DNA from: Betaproteobacteria bacterium
GTDB taxonomy: Bacteria > Pseudomonadota > Gammaproteobacteria > Burkholderiales > Burkholderiaceae_C
Direction of reading: 5' to 3'
Assembly: GCA_009922295.1 (NCBI GenBank)
Contig: RFWA01000015.1
Location: forward strand, 1-17,573
Length of the DNA stretch: 17,573 nt
Shown piece after piece: positions 1 through 6,438 of this stretch; the stretch's first letter is position 1; each line of letters begins with the position of its first letter. The notes beneath the pieces are model-generated. The model made no database searches. It saw only the letters and a program-made list of their open reading frames with translations, and had not been told where the DNA came from. The position numbers and the translations under genes were made by a program.

Positions 1-1
1 C

Positions 2-169
2 ACCAAAATGATCATGCAGGTGCACGACGAACTGGTGTTTGAAGTGCCCGAGAGCGAGGTGGACTGGCTGCGCCACGAGGTGCCGCGCCTGATGGCCAGC
101 GTGGCCCAATTGCGGGTGCCACTGTTGGCTGAGATCGGGGTTGGTCCAAACTGGGAGAAAGCACATTGA
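2..169 (+). CDS. polA: DNA polymerase I, C-terminal end (partial)
   Basis: These are the last 55 codons of a gene that begins before the window. The translation contains IMQVHDELVFEV near the start, the conserved motif C of family A DNA polymerases, in which the Asp of VHDE is a catalytic metal ligand. The tail ends in WEKAH, close to the usual C-terminus of bacterial Pol I. The enzyme fills gaps in excision repair and replaces RNA primers in the cytoplasm. The stop TGA at 167-169 overlaps the TTG start of the next gene (sequence TTGA), which suggests that the two are translationally coupled. Only the polymerase domain tail is visible, so nothing can be said about the 5'-3' or 3'-5' exonuclease domains. 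Confidence 0.93.
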   Translation, partial: TKMIMQVHDELVFEVPESEVDWLRHEVPRLMASVAQLRVPLLAEIGVGPNWEKAH

Positions 170-1397
170 AGCCCGTTACACCTGAGGCAAGCGGCCGCAT
201 TCCGGGCCGCCGGCTGCTGCACTCGCCTGGCCCGACCCCTGTGCCGGAAGAGGTGATGTGGGCGATGAGCCGCCAGCCCATGGACCTGGGCGACCCGCGC
301 GGCGACCAGATCATTGCCGCCTGTGAGGTGGGCTTGCGCAGGCTGCTGCAGACCGAGGCGGCCGAGGTGTTTCTTTATGCCTCCAACGGCCACGGGGTTT
401 GGGAAGCGGTGGTGGAGAACCTGTTACCGATGGGCGGCATGGCCCTGGTGCCAGGCACCGGGCATTTTTCAGAGTCCTGGGCGGTCCAGACCGAGGCACT
501 GGGGCGTCGTGTGCTGCGCACGCCCTGGGCCGAAGGCCGGCCCATCGACCTCCATGCCTTGGCGCAGGCGCTGCGCCAGGACACTTTGCAGGAGATTCGT
601 GCGGTGTTTGTGGTTCATACCGACACGTCCAGTGGCGTGAGCACCGATCTGGCGGCCCTGCGTGCTGCCATGGACGCCACGGGTCACCCGGCGCTTTTGG
701 TGGTGGACGTGGTGGCTTCCTTGGGCGCAGCGCCTTTTGGCATGGACGCGCTGCGCGCCGATGTGGTGGTGGGCGCCTCACAAAAGGGGCTGATGTGCCC
801 GCCCGGCATCGGCATCATCGCCGTCAATGCGGCTGCAATGGCCCAGGCCCGAGCCAACCCGGCGCCCCGCTACTAAACCCGGCGCCCCGCTACTACTGGG
901 ACTGGGTGCGCCGCCTAAGCGACCGCTCGTACCACAAGTTTTGCGGTACGGCACCGCAAACCCTGGTGGCCGGGCTCGAGGCAGCGCTGGGTTTGCTGTT
1001 TCGGGAGGGGCTGGCGCAGGTGTTTGAGCGTCACCAGCAACTGACCCGGGCCGTGCACGCGGCGGTCGATGGCTGGCGCAGCGCTGGTGCGCTGGATTTT
1101 TTTGTGCCCGATCCGGCTGACCGTTCGGTATCGGTCACCACCGTGCTGCTGCCGGCCGGCACCGATGTCGACGCGCTCAGGCAGGTGGCCCGCGAGCAAT
1201 TTCAGGTGGCCTTTGCTGGCGCGCTCGGGCCGCTGATGGGTCGCGCCTTTCGCATTGGTCATCTGGGTGACCAGAATCCGGCCTCGATGCTGGGTTGCCT
1301 GGCCGGTATCGAGGGGGCATTGTTGGTGCGGGGTGTCCCAATTGGCCGTGACGGGCTGGCCCGGGCGGTCGCCGTGTTCCAGCCTGCTGCCAGATAA
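166..1397 (+). pseudogene. Class V aminotransferase (alanine/serine--glyoxylate type), frameshifted by a 20-bp duplication
   Basis: A fold-type I PLP enzyme of the AGXT/serine-glyoxylate aminotransferase family, split into two frames. The first frame (166-876) holds the N-terminal motif LLHSPGPTPVP, the stretch HTDTSSGVSTD, the PLP-binding Asp181 in VVDVVAS and the Schiff-base Lys207 in ASQKGLMCPPG. It then stops at a TAA. The second frame resumes with YYWDWVRRLSDRSYHKFCGTA and runs to a TGA at 1397 through the usual C-terminal domain (GRAFRIGHLGDQN). At 856-895 the 20-mer AACCCGGCGCCCCGCTACTA occurs twice in tandem. Removing one copy restores an uninterrupted protein of 403 residues, the normal family length, reading ...ANPAPRYYWDW. 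The start is TTG at 166, overlapping the polA stop; no ATG lies nearby. As sequenced, the product would have its PLP lysine but lack the C-terminal domain, so it is very probably inactive. An assembly artefact is possible. Confidence 0.85.
856..895 (+). repeat. Exact 20-bp tandem duplication inside the aminotransferase gene
   Basis: Two perfect adjacent copies of AACCCGGCGCCCCGCTACTA lie at 856-875 and 876-895. Twenty is not a multiple of three, so the second copy shifts the frame and brings in the TAA at 874-876. The sequence reads through in frame if either copy is removed. The unit contains a GGCGCC palindrome. Confidence 0.97.
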
Positions 1398-1490
1398 CCC
1401 TGTGACGTGAAAAATCGATCCCCCAGACTAGACTATCTGCGCGATGAACTTCGCCTGAGTACCATCCACCCCTAATCCGGAGACACCATT

Positions 1491-2387
1491 GTGAGCTACC
1501 ACGACCTTCAAAATGACCTGAATTCCCTCTTGCCCGGCCAGTCCACGGCGGCTGGAGCCTCACGCCGTACCGCGCTCAAAGCAGCGTTGGGTGTTGGCTA
1601 CGCCGCCAGCGCCGGGTCCATCATGGCGCAGACCGCCGTGAAGACGTCTTCCGACGGGCTGACCACCGGCGAGATCAACTTTGAGGTGGCGGGATTCAAA
1701 GTGCCAGCTTTTTTTGCTGCCCCGGCAGGCAAGACCAACCTGCCGGTGGTGCTGGTGGTGCACGAGATTTTCGGCGTGCACGAGTACATTGCCGACACCT
1801 GCCGCCGCTTCGCCCAGGCCGGCTACCTGGCGGTAGCGCCCGAATTCTTTGCCCGCCAGGGCGACCCTGCCAAGTATGGCGAGATGGCCAAGCTGATGAG
1901 TGAGGTGGTCTCCAAGGTGCCGGATGCCCAGGTGCTGGCTGACCTGGACGGTGCCGTTAAGTGGGCCAGCGCCAACGGTGGCGATGCCGCCAGGGTGGCC
2001 GTCACCGGTTTTTGCTGGGGCGGTCGTATTACCTGGTTGTACGCCGCTTCTGGCCCAGTGCGTGCTGCCACGGCCTGGTACGGTCGTCTGGTCGGCGCCC
2101 CAACTGATCTCTTGCCGAAAAATCCGATTGATCTGGCCACCGCGATGGGCGCGCCCGTGCTCGGCCTGTATGGCGAAAAAGATGGCGGCATTCCGCTCGA
2201 CACGGTGGACAAGATGAAGGCGGCCCTGGCCACCGGCACGGCGGCCTCCAAGGCGGCGCAGTTTGTGATCTACCCGGACACCGGCCACGCCTTCCATGCC
2301 GACTACCGGCCCAGCTACCGGCAAGGGCCGGCTGATGACGGCTGGAAGCGCTGCCTGGCCTGGTTCAAAGCCAACGGCGTCGCCTGA
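1491..2387 (+). CDS. Dienelactone hydrolase family protein with Tat-like signal
   Basis: A 298-residue alpha/beta hydrolase of the dienelactone hydrolase (DLH) family. The N-terminus has a twin-arginine-like signal: SRRTALK at about residues 24-30, a hydrophobic stretch, then a possible cleavage site near IMAQTA. Export to the periplasm is therefore inferred. The catalytic triad is visible: nucleophile Cys175 in GFCWGG, Asp231 in GEKDGG and His266 in TGHAFHADY. The motif VVHEIFGVHEYI near residue 90 is the typical DLH oxyanion and substrate region. The classical enzyme opens dienelactone in the chlorocatechol and catechol pathways, but many chromosomal members have other ester or lactone substrates, and no catechol genes lie nearby. 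The start is GTG at 1491, supported by GGAG at 1479-1482 with 8-nt spacing. The ZIP gene begins one base after this stop, so the two probably share a transcript. Confidence 0.9.
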   Translation: MSYHDLQNDLNSLLPGQSTAAGASRRTALKAALGVGYAASAGSIMAQTAVKTSSDGLTTGEINFEVAGFKVPAFFAAPAGKTNLPVVLVVHEIFGVHEYIADTCRRFAQAGYLAVAPEFFARQGDPAKYGEMAKLMSEVVSKVPDAQVLADLDGAVKWASANGGDAARVAVTGFCWGGRITWLYAASGPVRAATAWYGRLVGAPTDLLPKNPIDLATAMGAPVLGLYGEKDGGIPLDTVDKMKAALATGTAASKAAQFVIYPDTGHAFHADYRPSYRQGPADDGWKRCLAWFKANGVA

Positions 2388-2388
2388 G

Positions 2389-3204
2389 ATGCTGCTCACT
2401 GCCATCCTGATCGGTACTCTGCTGGCCGGGATTGGCAGTGTTTGGTTGGCCGCAGTGCTGAGTTTTGGCGTGCTGGCGCGCTACACCCAGCACATGCTGA
2501 GCCTGTCCGCCGGCGCCCTGCTGGCTACGGCCTTCATGCACCTGTTGCCCGAAGCATTCGAGAGCCAGGCGGGCGCCCAGGACCTGTTCATGACGCTGCT
2601 GGGCGGCTTGGTGTTCTTTTTTCTTTTGGACAAGGCTGAGCTTTGGCATCACGGCCATGAGCATCACCATCACAACCAACTGCAGGGCCGCGACGGTGGT
2701 CACAACTCGGGGCATGACCACGGTCATAGTCACGGTCATTCCCACGCGCCTGTCGCCGGCACCTGGGCGGTGCTGACCGGCGACAGCGTGCATTGCTTTG
2801 GCGATGGCGTGCTGATTGCCTCAGCCTTTGTGGCCGACCTGCGCCTGGGGGCCATCGCCGCCCTGGCGGTGCTGGCGCACGAGGTACCGCACCACATGGG
2901 CGACCTGATGGTGTTGCGTCAGAGCAGCAGCAACCGGCAGGCGGCCTTGCTCAAGGTGTCGCTGGCCGGCGCGGTGACCATGCTCGGTGGTCTGCTCGGT
3001 TACTGGCTGGTCGACCAGTTGCATGACTACCTGCCGTACTTTCTGGTGGTGGCCAGCAGCAGCTTTGCTTACGTGGCGCTGGCCGACCTGATCCCGCAAT
3101 TGCAAAAGCAGCTCAGTGCACGCCAGACTGTGGCCCAGATCATCTGGCTGTTTATCGGCATGGGACTGGTGACCTTGGTGAGTGGCCTGGCCCACGGTCA
3201 CTGA
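2389..3204 (+). CDS. ZIP family metal transporter
   Basis: A 271-residue membrane protein of the ZIP family (divalent zinc/iron/manganese uptake into the cytoplasm). It opens with hydrophobic helices at about 3-28, 36-52 and 66-80. A long histidine-rich loop follows at about 87-119 with around 14 His residues (HEHHHH, GHDHGHSHGHSH). The metal-binding helix 4 signature is VHCFGDGVLIASAF (His135, Asp139) and helix 5 has HEVPHHMGD (His164, Glu165, His168), matching the family consensus HExPHxxGD. More hydrophobic segments run to the C-terminus. The start is ATG at 2389, one base after the stop of the hydrolase gene (TGAGATG); upstream in-frame codons lie inside that gene and would not be homologous. 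The layout indicates translational coupling. Helix 4 has HxxGDG rather than the more common HNxxDG, so metal preference cannot be read from sequence. Confidence 0.92.
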   Translation: MLLTAILIGTLLAGIGSVWLAAVLSFGVLARYTQHMLSLSAGALLATAFMHLLPEAFESQAGAQDLFMTLLGGLVFFFLLDKAELWHHGHEHHHHNQLQGRDGGHNSGHDHGHSHGHSHAPVAGTWAVLTGDSVHCFGDGVLIASAFVADLRLGAIAALAVLAHEVPHHMGDLMVLRQSSSNRQAALLKVSLAGAVTMLGGLLGYWLVDQLHDYLPYFLVVASSSFAYVALADLIPQLQKQLSARQTVAQIIWLFIGMGLVTLVSGLAHGH

Positions 3205-3231
3205 GGCCTGCGCCTGGGCTGGCGCGGCGAT

Positions 3232-4116
3232 TCAGCCCTGAGCCACCGGCCGGCTGGGGTCGCTGCACCACTCGCTCCAGCTGCCGGCGTACAAGCCAGC
3301 TCGGCCCAAGCCGGCGATTTCCATGGCGATGACATTCGGCACGGCGCTAACACCACTGCCGCAGTGGTGCACCACACTGGCCGGGTCGCGGCCAGCCAAC
3401 AGCTGCTCGAACTCCTTGCGCAATACCGCTGCAGACTTGAACTTGCCTTCGCTGTCGAAATTGAGGCCAAAAGGCCGGTTCAGAGCACCTGGGATATGGC
3501 CCGCCACCGGGTCCAGCGGCTCCATCTCGCCACGAAACCGTGGTGCGGCTCGCGCGTCAATGACGCACTGGCTGGCGCGGCCCAGTTGGGCTACTATTGT
3601 TTTTGTAGCTATAAGTCCAGCAAGGGCGGGGGCTAGAGGGTATTTTGGCTTGGAAGTATGGGTTGGGTCCGGCGCCAGGCTGGCGTCGGCAGGCAGGCTG
3701 TCGATGGCGCCGCCCAGCGCTTGCCAGGCCTGCAGGCCACCGTCAAGCACCGCCACGGCCTCGTGCCCCATCCACTTCAGCATCCACCACAGGCGGCCGC
3801 AGTAATTGGCGCCCTGGCTGTCGTACACCACCGCCTGCATGCCTGGTGTCAAGCCGGTGCTGCCGACCCAGAGCGCAAATTGTTCTCGTGAGGGCAGGGG
3901 ATGACGCCCGCCCGACGCGGCGTCAGGTGCGCCTTTGGTGGCGCTGAGGTGCCGCTCAAGATCGGCGCGGACTGCGCCTGCAATATGCGCTTGCCGGTAC
4001 TGCTGGTCGCCAGCGCCGGGCTGCATCAGGTCGAAGCTGCAGTCAAACACTTGGCAGGCTTGCTGGCTGGCCAGCAGCGCCTGCAATTCAGTCGCGGAGA
4101 TCAGGGTGGTGTGCAT
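3232..4116 (-). CDS. Sulfurtransferase, 3-mercaptopyruvate/thiosulfate type (tandem rhodanese)
   Basis: A 294-residue protein with two rhodanese domains: an inactive N-terminal one (about 1-140, with VYDSQGANYCGRLWWML and VAVLDGGLQAW) and a catalytic C-terminal one (about 165-290). The active-site loop is HHCGSGVSA with Cys252 as the persulfide-carrying residue. CGSGV(T/S)A is closer to mercaptopyruvate sulfurtransferase (SseA) than to thiosulfate:cyanide rhodanese (CRKGVT). It transfers sulfane sulfur in the cytoplasm. The ATG at 4116 was chosen because AAGGA lies 7 nt upstream and MHTTLISATELQALL is a natural N-terminus; a longer frame to 4173 would overlap the EamA gene. It is third in a minus-strand operon, 22 bp after EamA. 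Residues about 155-176, between the domains, are encoded by a dispersed repeat (see that entry) and use codons rare here (CTA, ATA, GTA, ACA). The catalytic residues look intact. Confidence 0.92.
   Translation of the reverse strand: MHTTLISATELQALLASQQACQVFDCSFDLMQPGAGDQQYRQAHIAGAVRADLERHLSATKGAPDAASGGRHPLPSREQFALWVGSTGLTPGMQAVVYDSQGANYCGRLWWMLKWMGHEAVAVLDGGLQAWQALGGAIDSLPADASLAPDPTHTSKPKYPLAPALAGLIATKTIVAQLGRASQCVIDARAAPRFRGEMEPLDPVAGHIPGALNRPFGLNFDSEGKFKSAAVLRKEFEQLLAGRDPASVVHHCGSGVSAVPNVIAMEIAGLGRAGLYAGSWSEWCSDPSRPVAQG
3590..3651 (-). repeat. Dispersed ~60-bp repeat, copy A, inside the sulfurtransferase gene
   Basis: Read on the minus strand, this AT-rich 62-bp stretch begins AAGCCAAAATA, passes through CTAGCC, CCCTTGCTGGA, TATAGCTA and ends AATAGTAGC. 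It aligns along its length with 11760-11818 on the plus strand, which begins AAGTCAAAATG, passes through CCCAGCCCTTG and CGCTATTAAAA and ends AAAGTAGC. I recall this pattern as a short repeat widely scattered in Comamonadaceae intergenic regions; that is memory, not a search. Here it lies within a coding sequence and stays open, encoding roughly KYPLAPALAGLIATKTIV. Confidence 0.7.
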
Positions 4117-4138
4117 GGCAGGTCCTTCTGTGGGAGGG

Positions 4139-5026
4139 TCAATGTACTTCGGCCGGCGTCTGGACCAGGGCACGGGTGCGCAGCACGGTCGCGGCGATGC
4201 CGCTGGCCATGATCACCCCCATGCCGGCCCAGCCCAGAAGCGGAATCTGGTCGCCGAACAGCAGCAGCCCGAACAGGGCGCCGAGCACGATGCCGGTGTA
4301 CTGCAGGTTGGCCACCAGCAGGGTGGAGCCGCGGCTGTAGGCGCGGGTCATGCACCATTGACCCAGCGAGGCCATGATGCCTATAGGCACCAGCCAGGCT
4401 GCCGCTTGCCAGGGTACCGATGACCACGGTGTGACGTCGGTGACGGCCATGCCGGCGAGGCCTGCGACCATAGAGCCGACCGAAAAATAAAATACGGTGC
4501 GTAACTCGGGTTCTCCGACCTTCCCCAGCCCTGAGACCTGCAGGTAGGCCAGCGCTGCACTCAGGCCAGATAGCAGCCCAATCACACCGGCAAACAGCTG
4601 GTTCTGTTCCAAAGTGGGCCGGAGCACCATGACAACGCCGACGAAGCCCGCCAACACTGTGGCGAGCAGCGGGCCCTGACGCAAAGAGCGTCCATACAAA
4701 ATGGCGCCGCCACAGAAAAAGGCGCCGATCCAGATACTGCTCATGTAGTTCAGCGTCATCGCGGTGGCCAGCGGCAAATGCGCGATGGCATAAAACCAGG
4801 CACCTAGCGACAGGGTGCCGATCAGGCTGCGCCAAGCATGCATGCCAGGCACAGTGGTTCGAAGCGACACCCCGCGAGCGCGCACCACGACGGCCATGAA
4901 CAGCACGCTGACCGCGCCCCGGTAAAAAACCAGTTCGGAGATGCTGAAATTTGCGCCCGCAATTTTGACCCCCACGCCCATGGTGGCGAAGAAGAAAGCG
5001 GCCAACAGCACCCACAAGGCCTGCAT
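4139..5026 (-). CDS. EamA/DMT superfamily permease
   Basis: A 295-residue inner-membrane protein with about ten hydrophobic segments in two homologous halves, each an EamA domain (about 3-135 and 150-285), the normal length for drug/metabolite transporters. Typical features are the N-terminal LLAAFFFATMGVGVKIAG, ELVFYRGAVSVLFM in the first half, and GALFGLLLFGDQIPLLGWAGMGVIMASG near the end of the second. Members export or import small metabolites; the substrate cannot be inferred from sequence. The ATG shares its A with the TGA stop of the Rieske gene upstream (TGATG), so translation is probably coupled and both proteins may act on the same compound. The sulfurtransferase follows after 22 bp. 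Confidence 0.9.
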   Translation of the reverse strand: MQALWVLLAAFFFATMGVGVKIAGANFSISELVFYRGAVSVLFMAVVVRARGVSLRTTVPGMHAWRSLIGTLSLGAWFYAIAHLPLATAMTLNYMSSIWIGAFFCGGAILYGRSLRQGPLLATVLAGFVGVVMVLRPTLEQNQLFAGVIGLLSGLSAALAYLQVSGLGKVGEPELRTVFYFSVGSMVAGLAGMAVTDVTPWSSVPWQAAAWLVPIGIMASLGQWCMTRAYSRGSTLLVANLQYTGIVLGALFGLLLFGDQIPLLGWAGMGVIMASGIAATVLRTRALVQTPAEVH

Positions 5027-6030
5027 CAGATTGACGCCGCCATCTGCCTGCGGTACCAGTCATGAAAATGTTGCATACCGTCTTCCATCGGGCTCTGGTA
5101 GGGCCCGACTTCGTTGTCGCCGCGCAGTAGCAGGGCGCGACGACCGGCGTCCATGCGCTCGGCAATCTCGTCGTCTTCGAGGCAAGTCTCCATGTAGGCG
5201 GCCTGTTGCGCTTCGACGAATTCACGCTCGAAAGCGGCAATTTCTTCCGGGTAATAAAACTCAACCTGGTTCAGTGTTTTGTCGACGCCCATGGGGTGCA
5301 GGGTAGAGACGGTGAGAACATGGGGGTACCACTCCACCATGATGTGGGGGTAATAGGTGAGCCAGATCGCCCCCTGTTTCGGCGGCTGACCGCTCCGGTA
5401 AGCCTGCAGCGCGTCCTGCCAGCGCTGGTAAACCGGGCTGCCTGCGCGGCCACCGGGCCGGGCCAGGCCGACGGTCTGAACAGAATAATGTTCCTTGAAC
5501 TCCCAGCGCAGGTCTTCGCAGCTGACAAAGCCACCCAGCCCGGGGTGGAAGGGCCCCACGTGGTAGTCCTCCAAGTAGACCTCGATAAAGGTTTTCCAGT
5601 TGTAGTTGCACTCGTGCAGTTCGACCCGGTCCAGAACAAAGCCCTCGAAGTCGAGCGCAGCGCGCGGCCCCATGTCTGCCAGATCGGCCGCGATGTCGCG
5701 CCCGTTGTCCTCAAACAGCAGGCCGTTCCAATCCCGCAGGGGGTAATTTTTCAGATTCAGGCAGGGATCGTGCGGAAAATGCGGTGCACCCAGCAGCGTG
5801 CCGGCTTGGGCGGCGGTGGCGCCGCTGTAGGTCCAGCGGTGCAGGGGGCACACGATGTTGCCGGCGGCCGATCCCGGCTGCGTGGTGTTCAGCGAACCGC
5901 GCCCCTGCAACATCAGGGCCTGGCGATGGCGACACACATTGGAGACGAGTTCAATGCCCGAAGGCACGCGCACCAGCGCGCGGCCGTGGCCTTCTTGCGC
6001 CAGCGTGGCGTAGTCACCCACTGAAGGCAC
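5026..6030 (-). CDS. Rieske [2Fe-2S] aromatic-ring-hydroxylating oxygenase, alpha-subunit-like; 5' end disrupted
   Basis: An iron-sulfur oxygenase of the ring-hydroxylating dioxygenase family. Numbering from the GTG at 6030, the Rieske ligands are Cys33 and His35 (NVCRHR) and Cys61 and His64 (CPLHRW). The catalytic domain has the mononuclear-iron site EDYHVGPFHPGL (His157, His162), with Asp286/Asp287 in CLEDDE as candidate third ligand. Recognisable family sequence continues upstream of the GTG in the same frame (YQREQELLFQRGPRYVGHALSV, 6093 to 6031), but that frame meets TAA at 6144-6142 with no ATG, GTG or TTG start. The probable true N-terminus lies in another frame from ATG 6154, so the gene looks frameshifted near 6085-6100. 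The metal sites survive, so a shortened product from the internal GTG could fold, but loss of about 50 residues makes activity doubtful. Substrate unknown. No ferredoxin or reductase gene is adjacent. Confidence 0.85.
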   Translation of the reverse strand: MPSVGDYATLAQEGHGRALVRVPSGIELVSNVCRHRQALMLQGRGSLNTTQPGSAAGNIVCPLHRWTYSGATAAQAGTLLGAPHFPHDPCLNLKNYPLRDWNGLLFEDNGRDIAADLADMGPRAALDFEGFVLDRVELHECNYNWKTFIEVYLEDYHVGPFHPGLGGFVSCEDLRWEFKEHYSVQTVGLARPGGRAGSPVYQRWQDALQAYRSGQPPKQGAIWLTYYPHIMVEWYPHVLTVSTLHPMGVDKTLNQVEFYYPEEIAAFEREFVEAQQAAYMETCLEDDEIAERMDAGRRALLLRGDNEVGPYQSPMEDGMQHFHDWYRRQMAASI

Positions 6031-6082
6031 GCTCAGGGCATGGCCGACATAACGCGGGCCGCGCTGGAACAGGAGTTCCTGC

Positions 6083-6154
6083 TCACGCTGGTAAGTAGCT
6101 TGAAACTGGTAGTTGGCCGGTGGCCCGCTGCAGTTGAAGACTTAAATCAGACAT
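6083..6154 (-). pseudogene. Displaced N-terminal fragment of the Rieske oxygenase gene
   Basis: An ATG at 6154 on the minus strand opens a 23-codon frame reading MSDLSLQLQRATGQLPVSSY, then LPA and TGA at 6085-6083. An AGG-rich stretch precedes the ATG (AGGTCAGG). This looks like the authentic start of the oxygenase. The body of the protein resumes one frame over at TYQREQELLF, so at least one base has been gained or two lost, or a larger non-triplet deletion has occurred, at about 6085-6100. A sequencing error would produce the same picture. Confidence 0.55.
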
Positions 6155-6434
6155 GGGTGACCTGACCTAAAGACTCCCCACAGGGAGATGCGCCGTGGCG
6201 CGGTAACAATAAAACGGCCTGGGCCGGAACAAGAGCACGCATTGTACCTGCCGGGTAAGGTCCGCCATGGCAGCCGGGATGACGGCAGAAAAGGATCGTT
6301 ATGGCATGGCCATGGACAATACTCGCCCAGTCGACAGAATTTGCACTTATGATGCACAAACCAGGCGAAGGCGGCTGATTCAGGCGCAGCGCTGGACATG
6401 ATGTGTGTCCTATGGCTGTCAAGGATTTGTCCCT
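6155..6434. other. Divergent intergenic region between the Rieske operon and the PhnD-like gene
   Basis: About 280 bp with no convincing gene; the open frame on the minus strand here (6142-6399) has no recognisable motif and no family resemblance. It holds a candidate minus-strand promoter (see separate entry), a 10-bp palindrome CATGGCCATG at 6305-6314, a TGCAC direct repeat 11 bp apart (6342 and 6353), a short GC hairpin followed by TTTTATT on the minus strand near 6210-6225, and the TGTC triplet array immediately before the next gene. Confidence 0.6.
6241..6246 (-). promoter_or_regulatory. Candidate -10 element (TACAAT) for the Rieske-EamA-sulfurtransferase operon
   Basis: Minus-strand TACAAT matches the sigma-70 -10 consensus at five of six positions and lies about 90 bp before the ATG at 6154. 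No good -35 is visible at the right spacing, so this is tentative. Confidence 0.3.
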
Positions 6435-6438
6435 ATGA
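6406..6438 (+). promoter_or_regulatory. Three TGTC cores at exact 11-bp spacing (Pho-box-like array)
   Basis: TGTC occurs at 6406, 6417 and 6428, each exactly 11 bp apart. The central pair reads CTGTCAAGGATTTGTCCC, similar in layout to a Pho box (7-nt CTGTCAT repeats separated by 4 nt). The array overlaps the ribosome binding site and start codon of the PhnD-like gene, which is unusual for an activator site. Function is inferred only. Confidence 0.3.

Noticed and set aside
1402..1434. Possible promoter (GTGACG ... TAGACT) before the hydrolase gene
   Set aside because: The spacing of 21 bp is too long and neither hexamer is a strong match.
2296..2388. Longer N-terminus for the ZIP transporter
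   Set aside because: The extra 31 codons lie inside the hydrolase gene and translate to unrelated sequence; ATG 2389 gives a standard ZIP start.
3216..3238. GGGCTG/CAGCCC inverted repeat between the convergent ZIP and sulfurtransferase genes as a bidirectional terminator
   Set aside because: The stem is only six pairs with an 11-nt loop, and no T-run follows on either strand.
4101..5264. 387-codon minus-strand frame across the EamA and Rieske genes
   Set aside because: It is an alternate frame of the EamA gene; the real frame has ten membrane segments and a coupled start, while this one is arginine-rich and featureless.
6142..6399. 85-codon open frame on the minus strand between the Rieske and PhnD-like genes
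   Set aside because: No motif, no ribosome site, cysteine- and proline-rich random-looking translation, and it overlaps the better-supported Rieske start.
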